The notes beneath the pieces were generated by a model. That model did not search any database. It was not told where the DNA came from and saw only the letters and a program-made list of their open reading frames with translations. A stretch of 10,371 nt of DNA from a bacterium (GTDB taxonomy: Bacteria; Chloroflexota; Chloroflexia; Thermomicrobiales; UBA6265), in NCBI GenBank assembly GCA_029977305.1, contig JAPOLF010000062.1:1-10371 (forward strand), given 5' to 3'. How positions within the stretch are numbered: position 1 is the stretch's first letter; each line of letters opens with the position of its first letter. This document shows, in pieces, positions 6,822 through 10,371 of this stretch. The position numbers and the translations under genes were made by a program.

Positions 6822-8677
6822 GGCGAGGTGCGATTCGCGCGGTAGACGACCAGATCCACCGGGGTGCCCGGAGCCAGCCATTGCCCAGGCATGATCTTTC
6901 CGGTCGGACCTTCCAACCAGACGACATCGCCCTCTTTGATGCCGGACGCATCGACCGCGATCCCCGCCTGCTCGACATCGGACCGGGAGGCGTTCTTGGT
7001 CTGCCCGATGACCAACCCAAGCGCCTGCAATTGCGACGCTGCGCGCTCGGCCGATTTCCCAACGAGATCGGCAGGGACTTGCACGTTGTTCGCCTGGCTG
7101 ACGATTAGCACGATCGATGATCCGGGGCGGGCACTGGTGCTCGGGTCGGTGCTCACCACAAATCCCGCAGGGACCCCAGGTTGATTGACGTACTGGGTGG
7201 TCACGTCGAAGCCGCGATCAGAGAGTGTCCGCTCAGCAAGCCCCGCTTCCATGCCGGCGAGGCCCAACGCCCGGAGATCGACCTCGGTGGTCCCGGTGCT
7301 GATGCGCACGGTGATGATGCTCTCCGCCGCGACGACGTCCCCTGGGGCGAAGTCTTGGTAGACGATCTCTCCCGGCGGGAAGGAATCCGTCGCGACCTCC
7401 GCGCCAACGGCAATGGTCAGATCCTGCGCATCAAGTTTGGCAATGGCTTCGTCCAAGGTGAGTCCGACGAGATCGGGCACCCCGCGCATCTCCGTCGCCT
7501 CGGTGGGCGGAGTTGCTGGCGTGGTGGAGGGTGCAGGCAGCGTCGCGGTCAACCCGCCGGACGTTGCTCCGGGTGTGGTGACGTCGCGCACCCCGACGTC
7601 GATCGGCGTCTTGAATCCCCCCGCCTGATTGAATCCGTAGAGGAGCAGTCCTATCAGACCGGCAAGCGCGACCAATCCGATCGCCCAATTCAGACACCCA
7701 CCCCCACGTCCGCGCTTGGCCCGCCGGGGTGGTTGAGAGACTTGGCGCATGGAGGCACCGGGAAGCACGGTGGTCTCGGCATGGGAGGGCGCTTGGCGCT
7801 CGCCGCGTCCGCTGGGCGTGGGTTCGGTGCGTCCGGATTGCAAGGAAGGTGGGCGGTACTGCCGCCAGTACGTCATCGCACTGGCAAATGCGCCAGCCGA
7901 TGGAAACCGTCTGGTGGGGTCTTTGTCGAGCGCCCGCATCACGATGGCATCGACCGCCGGCGGGATGCTGGGGAGAAAGTCCGAGGGTGGCGGTGCCTGC
8001 TCCTGCACATGCTTGACCGCGATCCCCACCGCGGAATCCGCGTCGAAGGGGACGAAGCGGGTGAGCATCTCGAAGGCGACCACCCCGGCGGAATAGACGT
8101 CCGAGGCAGGGGTTGCCATCAACCCGCTCGCCTGTTCCGGACTGAGGTAGTGAACGGTTCCGAGGCCATCGCCGACCTCGGTCAGGTTGTCGTCGCTGAC
8201 GCTCTTGGCGATCCCGAAATCGACGACGATCGCGTGGCCATCGTTGTCAACCAGAATGTTTTGCGGTTTGACATCGCGATGCACATACCCGCGTTCATGG
8301 GCGTAATCCAGTGCGCTGCATACCTGCTGCAGCAACCCTGCGACATCGTCGGGGTGGAACGGTCCCTCGTGCTCAATGATCGACTTGAGCGTTTGACCGC
8401 GGACGTACTCCATGACGAAGTAGGGCGTGCCCGCAACCTCGCCGACATCGTAGATGTCCACGATGTTGGGATGGGAGAACCCTGCTGCTGCCTGCGCCTC
8501 GCGACGGAATCGAACCCGCGAGGCGGGATCGGCGGCGTACTGACCGCGCAGGACTTTGATCGCGACGTCTCGGCCCAAGAGGACATCGTGCCCGAGATAG
8601 ACGGTGGCCATGCCGCCGTCGCCGAGCAAGCGGTCAACCCGATAGCGTCCGTTGATGGTTGAACCTTGGTCGATCAT
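6818..8677 (-). CDS. PASTA-domain serine/threonine protein kinase (PknB/Stk1 type)
   Basis: A 619-residue membrane kinase that phosphorylates Ser/Thr in cytoplasmic targets. In this family PASTA domains bind muropeptides or lipid II. The kinase domain (about 12-270) has the glycine loop GDGGMATV (19-26), VAIK with Lys41, Glu60, HRDVKPQN (133-140, Asp135), DFG (153-155), activation-loop Thr174 and SPEQ (179-182), so it looks active. A basic juxtamembrane stretch (318-325) precedes one membrane helix (331-347). A Thr/Pro-rich linker then leads to three extracellular PASTA-like repeats at about 399-460, 465-527 and 532-612. The middle repeat is the most divergent. The start is the ATG at 8677; an upstream ATG at 8758 would add 27 unconserved residues. 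No good Shine-Dalgarno site is near the ATG (AAGGGG lies 14 bases upstream). The gene lies 103 bases after ispE and overlaps the next gene by GTGA. Confidence 0.93.
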   Translation of the reverse strand: MIDQGSTINGRYRVDRLLGDGGMATVYLGHDVLLGRDVAIKVLRGQYAADPASRVRFRREAQAAAGFSHPNIVDIYDVGEVAGTPYFVMEYVRGQTLKSIIEHEGPFHPDDVAGLLQQVCSALDYAHERGYVHRDVKPQNILVDNDGHAIVVDFGIAKSVSDDNLTEVGDGLGTVHYLSPEQASGLMATPASDVYSAGVVAFEMLTRFVPFDADSAVGIAVKHVQEQAPPPSDFLPSIPPAVDAIVMRALDKDPTRRFPSAGAFASAMTYWRQYRPPSLQSGRTEPTPSGRGERQAPSHAETTVLPGASMRQVSQPPRRAKRGRGGGCLNWAIGLVALAGLIGLLLYGFNQAGGFKTPIDVGVRDVTTPGATSGGLTATLPAPSTTPATPPTEATEMRGVPDLVGLTLDEAIAKLDAQDLTIAVGAEVATDSFPPGEIVYQDFAPGDVVAAESIITVRISTGTTEVDLRALGLAGMEAGLAERTLSDRGFDVTTQYVNQPGVPAGFVVSTDPSTSARPGSSIVLIVSQANNVQVPADLVGKSAERAASQLQALGLVIGQTKNASRSDVEQAGIAVDASGIKEGDVVWLEGPTGKIMPGQWLAPGTPVDLVVYRANRTSP

Positions 8678-8780
8678 CGGTGGGTTGGATGCCCCTTGAT
8701 GCAGTGCCGATGCGGGCGACCGGCAGGACGGCCCCGCTATTGTGCCCCACGAAGGCACTGGAGGGCGAAACCGCGTGCTG
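8678..8780 (-). other. ispE-kinase intergenic gap with a spaced inverted repeat
   Basis: This 103-base gap holds the 7-base inverted repeat CAGTGCC (8702-8708) and GGCACTG (8754-8760), separated by 45 bases. It could be a weak operator or chance. No clear promoter with both -35 and -10 elements, and no terminator hairpin with a U-tract, was seen. Read-through from ispE into the kinase is therefore plausible. Confidence 0.3.
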
Positions 8781-9644
8781 TTATCCGCGAACCACGGGTC
8801 GGCACAGGTTCACGGAGCCCCGGCCCCCGAGAATCTCGGTGAACGATGAAGCAATGCGCACCGCTCGTTCCGGGTCGGGTTCGATCACGTAATGAGATGG
8901 GCCCGCGCCGGAGAGGTGAAGGTCCTCGATGCCGTTGGCGCGCGCGGCATCGTGGAGGTGCCCAACGTCCGGTGCGATCTCCCGAAGCGCACGCGCGAAA
9001 GCATTCACGCAAAGGGTCGGGTCGAGTGGGAGGCCCTGTTGCAACCGCGCGACTTGCCTGCGCACGGTTGATCCGTCAGACCAATCGCCGGGGACGAGAC
9101 GGCGATACAACTCCCGCGTCTTGTTCGGGATCATGATGTCGGGCGCGATCACGACAAACGCGGTGGCAGGGGTCGGCAGCGATGTCAGGGTGGTCCCGGT
9201 GCCTGTGCCGTGGGCGGTGCCACCAGTCAGGAAGAAGGGGACGTCACTCCCCAGCCGCGCAGCGATCTGCTCAAGGTCAGATGGCGCGATTGGCCCCTGC
9301 CACAGATCTACGAGACCAAGCAGGGTGTGCGCGGCATCGCTGCTTGCACCTCCCAGTCCGGCAGCCATTGGCACGTGTTTCCTGAGGTGGATTGCAGCGT
9401 CTGGTGGTATTCCGAGGTGGTCGGCCAGCGCTTTCGCGGCGGCCAGCGCGAGGTTGTCTTCATCGGCGATGGCGGATGCTTCGCACTCCAACGTGAGTTG
9501 CGGCGCCTTCCGCAGCGTCAGCGCATCGCACCATTCGATCTCCTGAAAGATGGTGCTGAGGTCGTGAAAGCCGTCATCGCGCTTCTTGAGGACTTCGAGC
9601 CCGAGATTCAACTTGGCGCAGGCATGGCGGGTGATGAGGTTCAT
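8781..9644 (-). CDS. ispE: 4-diphosphocytidyl-2-C-methyl-D-erythritol kinase
   Basis: IspE phosphorylates the 2-hydroxyl of CDP-methylerythritol with ATP, the fourth step of the MEP pathway to isopentenyl diphosphate. The protein is 287 residues, normal for the family. It shows the N-terminal AKLNLGL motif (10-16, Lys11), the RDDGFHDL motif (22-29) in place of the usual RxDGYHxL, and the GHMP-kinase loop PMAAGLGGASSDAA (92-105). LGSDVPFF (131-138) carries the catalytic Asp134, and the third GHMP motif is SGAGPS (245-250). The ATG at 9644 overlaps the rsmA stop as ATGA. A longer frame to 9689 lies inside rsmA and adds no family sequence. The stop is TAA at 8783-8781. rsmA-ispE adjacency is common in bacteria, which supports both calls. 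Confidence 0.96.
   Translation of the reverse strand: MNLITRHACAKLNLGLEVLKKRDDGFHDLSTIFQEIEWCDALTLRKAPQLTLECEASAIADEDNLALAAAKALADHLGIPPDAAIHLRKHVPMAAGLGGASSDAAHTLLGLVDLWQGPIAPSDLEQIAARLGSDVPFFLTGGTAHGTGTGTTLTSLPTPATAFVVIAPDIMIPNKTRELYRRLVPGDWSDGSTVRRQVARLQQGLPLDPTLCVNAFARALREIAPDVGHLHDAARANGIEDLHLSGAGPSHYVIEPDPERAVRIASSFTEILGGRGSVNLCRPVVRG
9641..9644 (-). promoter_or_regulatory. ATGA stop-start overlap between rsmA and ispE
   Basis: The rsmA TGA stop (9643-9641) and the ispE ATG start (9644-9642) share bases as ATGA. There is no Shine-Dalgarno site before the ispE ATG, so its translation is probably coupled to rsmA. Confidence 0.7.
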
Positions 9645-10312
9645 GCCGGCGTGACCACAATGGGTGCGGTGGCGAGCAGCGCACGCCACTCGTCAATCGA
9701 CAGCGTTTGCGCCCGACGCACCGGATCGACTCCAGCCGACGCCAACCAACTCGTCGTTTCCTGCTTTTCGAGTCCGAGAACCTCCGAAAGGGAATTGGCC
9801 ACCGTCTTGCGTTTCTGGCGAAATCCGGCGGAGACGATCGCGAAGAACCGATCGAGTTCCGCTGCGGGAACCGACGGTTCGTGTGATTCAAGCGTGATCA
9901 CGGCCGAGGTGATCTCCGGTGCCGGAATGAATGCATCGGGCGGCACGATGAACTCGAGCCGTCCATCGGCGTAGATCTGGGTGGCGATGGAGAGCATGCT
10001 CATATGCGGTGGTGTGGCGACAAGCCGCTCCGCGACTTCCTGTTGGAGCATGACGGTCATCGCCGTCGGCGGATGAGACGACTCGAGGAACCGGCGAATG
10101 ATGGCGGTGCCGACCGAGTAGGGAAGGTTGGCCACGATGAGGTAGGGTGCGCCTTCTGGCACCAGAGAGTCGATCGGCACCTGAAGAGCGTCTCCATGGA
10201 TCAAGGTGAACTGCAGGTGGGTCCCGAGGGTCGAGTCGAGGTGCACAGCGAGTTGCGTGCTTCCTTCGACGCCTAGGTGGCGCCCGTCCTTACCGAGTTC
10301 GGTTTCAAACAC
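9641..10312 (-). CDS. rsmA: 16S rRNA (adenine1518/1519-N6)-dimethyltransferase, 5'-truncated
   Basis: RsmA (KsgA) transfers four methyl groups from S-adenosylmethionine to two adjacent adenines in the 3'-terminal hairpin of 16S rRNA during late small-subunit assembly. Counting from the GTG at 10312, the family signatures are HGDAL (39-43), the catalytic NLPY (62-65), LQQEVAERLVATP (89-101), FIPAPEITSAV (128-138), FRQKRKTVANSL (164-175) and RAQTLSIDEW (200-209). Only about 223 residues are present against about 260-290. The N-terminal QxFL segment and the SAM-binding EIGPGxGxLT loop are missing in all three minus-strand frames up to the window end. The frame meets a TGA at 10330-10328. The GTG is therefore probably not the true start, and the gene looks broken where the sequence turns AT-rich, near 10300-10312. 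A true 5' deletion would leave it inactive. Confidence 0.9.
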   Translation of the reverse strand: MFETELGKDGRHLGVEGSTQLAVHLDSTLGTHLQFTLIHGDALQVPIDSLVPEGAPYLIVANLPYSVGTAIIRRFLESSHPPTAMTVMLQQEVAERLVATPPHMSMLSIATQIYADGRLEFIVPPDAFIPAPEITSAVITLESHEPSVPAAELDRFFAIVSAGFRQKRKTVANSLSEVLGLEKQETTSWLASAGVDPVRRAQTLSIDEWRALLATAPIVVTPA

Positions 10313-10351
10313 ACATGACCTAATAAATCACAATTCCACAACACAGAGTGC
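10313..10351. other. AT-rich segment unlike the rest of the window
   Basis: Bases about 10303-10350 are only about 35% G+C (17 of 48), while the coding DNA to the left is visibly GC-rich. No frame encodes recognisable RsmA N-terminal sequence. The segment sits directly between the truncated rsmA frame and the G4T4 repeat and is probably foreign DNA, perhaps ciliate subtelomeric sequence. The junction cannot be placed more precisely than about 10295-10312. Confidence 0.6.
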
Positions 10352-10371
10352 GGGGTTTTGGGGTTTTGGGG
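10352..10371 (+). repeat. (G4T4)2G4 terminal repeat, identical to spirotrich ciliate telomere
   Basis: The last 20 bases are two GGGGTTTT units plus a final GGGG. The G-rich strand runs 5' to 3' toward the end, the correct polarity for a telomere. The 20-base length equals the known double-stranded C4A4C4A4C4 telomere of Oxytricha and Stylonychia macronuclear nanochromosomes. Euplotes uses the same unit with a longer duplex. It is not a known bacterial chromosome or plasmid end. Confidence 0.75.

Noticed and set aside
7181..8662. Long open frame (493 codons) antisense to the kinase
   Set aside because: It mirrors the kinase codons, as happens in high-GC DNA, and its translation shows no protein family.
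8678..8758. 27-residue N-terminal extension of the kinase from 8758
   Set aside because: Kinases of this type begin a few residues before the RYRVDRLLG strand, and the ATG at 8677 fits that.
10352..10371. G4T4 repeat as a bacterial G-quadruplex regulatory element
   Set aside because: It could form a quadruplex, but the exact unit, 20-base length, terminal position and AT-rich flank fit a ciliate telomere better.

Overview
The window is high-GC bacterial DNA with dense genes, short gaps and coding frames on both strands. It carries a PASTA-domain Ser/Thr kinase, a family 5 solute-binding protein, a CvpA-like membrane protein with a zinc ribbon, and the MEP-pathway gene ispE directly after rsmA. 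This mix fits a Gram-positive-like or Chloroflexota (Thermomicrobia-type) bacterium. That placement is inference from gene content only.

Layout. (1) Bases 3-1454, plus strand: the C-terminal part of a peptide/nickel-type ABC transporter substrate-binding protein, cut by the left edge. (2) A perfect GC-rich palindrome at 1485-1510 separates it from a convergent minus-strand gene at 1542-3656. That gene encodes an unusual protein: a Lys/Ala/Pro-rich tail, a PHP metal-dependent phosphoesterase domain, an AlbA_2 (Schlafen-type) domain and an unrecognised C-terminal domain. (3) From a divergent intergenic region, two plus-strand genes follow: a CvpA-like membrane protein with a C-terminal zinc ribbon (3878-4741) and an M20-family amidohydrolase (4783-6018). 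(4) A minus-strand cluster reads leftward from the right end: rsmA (5'-truncated), ispE, a PASTA kinase, and a membrane-anchored protein resembling a decayed ComEC-type metallo-beta-lactamase fold. rsmA/ispE overlap as ATGA and kinase/last gene overlap as GTGA, so translation is probably coupled within each pair. The last gene and the amidohydrolase converge so tightly that their stop codons share one CTAG.

The right end is anomalous. After the truncated rsmA frame, base composition drops to about 35% GC for roughly 50 bp. The window then ends in exactly 20 nt of (G4T4)2G4, oriented with the G-rich strand running to the end. This matches the double-stranded telomere of spirotrich ciliate (Oxytricha/Stylonychia) nanochromosomes. 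The simplest reading is a chimeric join of bacterial and ciliate DNA. Telomere addition to ingested bacterial DNA is the exciting but less likely alternative.

Functionally the cluster combines housekeeping (rRNA dimethylation, isoprenoid precursor synthesis) with a membrane signalling kinase that probably senses cell-wall fragments. The rest looks like peptide uptake and catabolism plus two poorly characterised proteins. No tRNA, rRNA, CRISPR array, insertion sequence or phage gene was seen.
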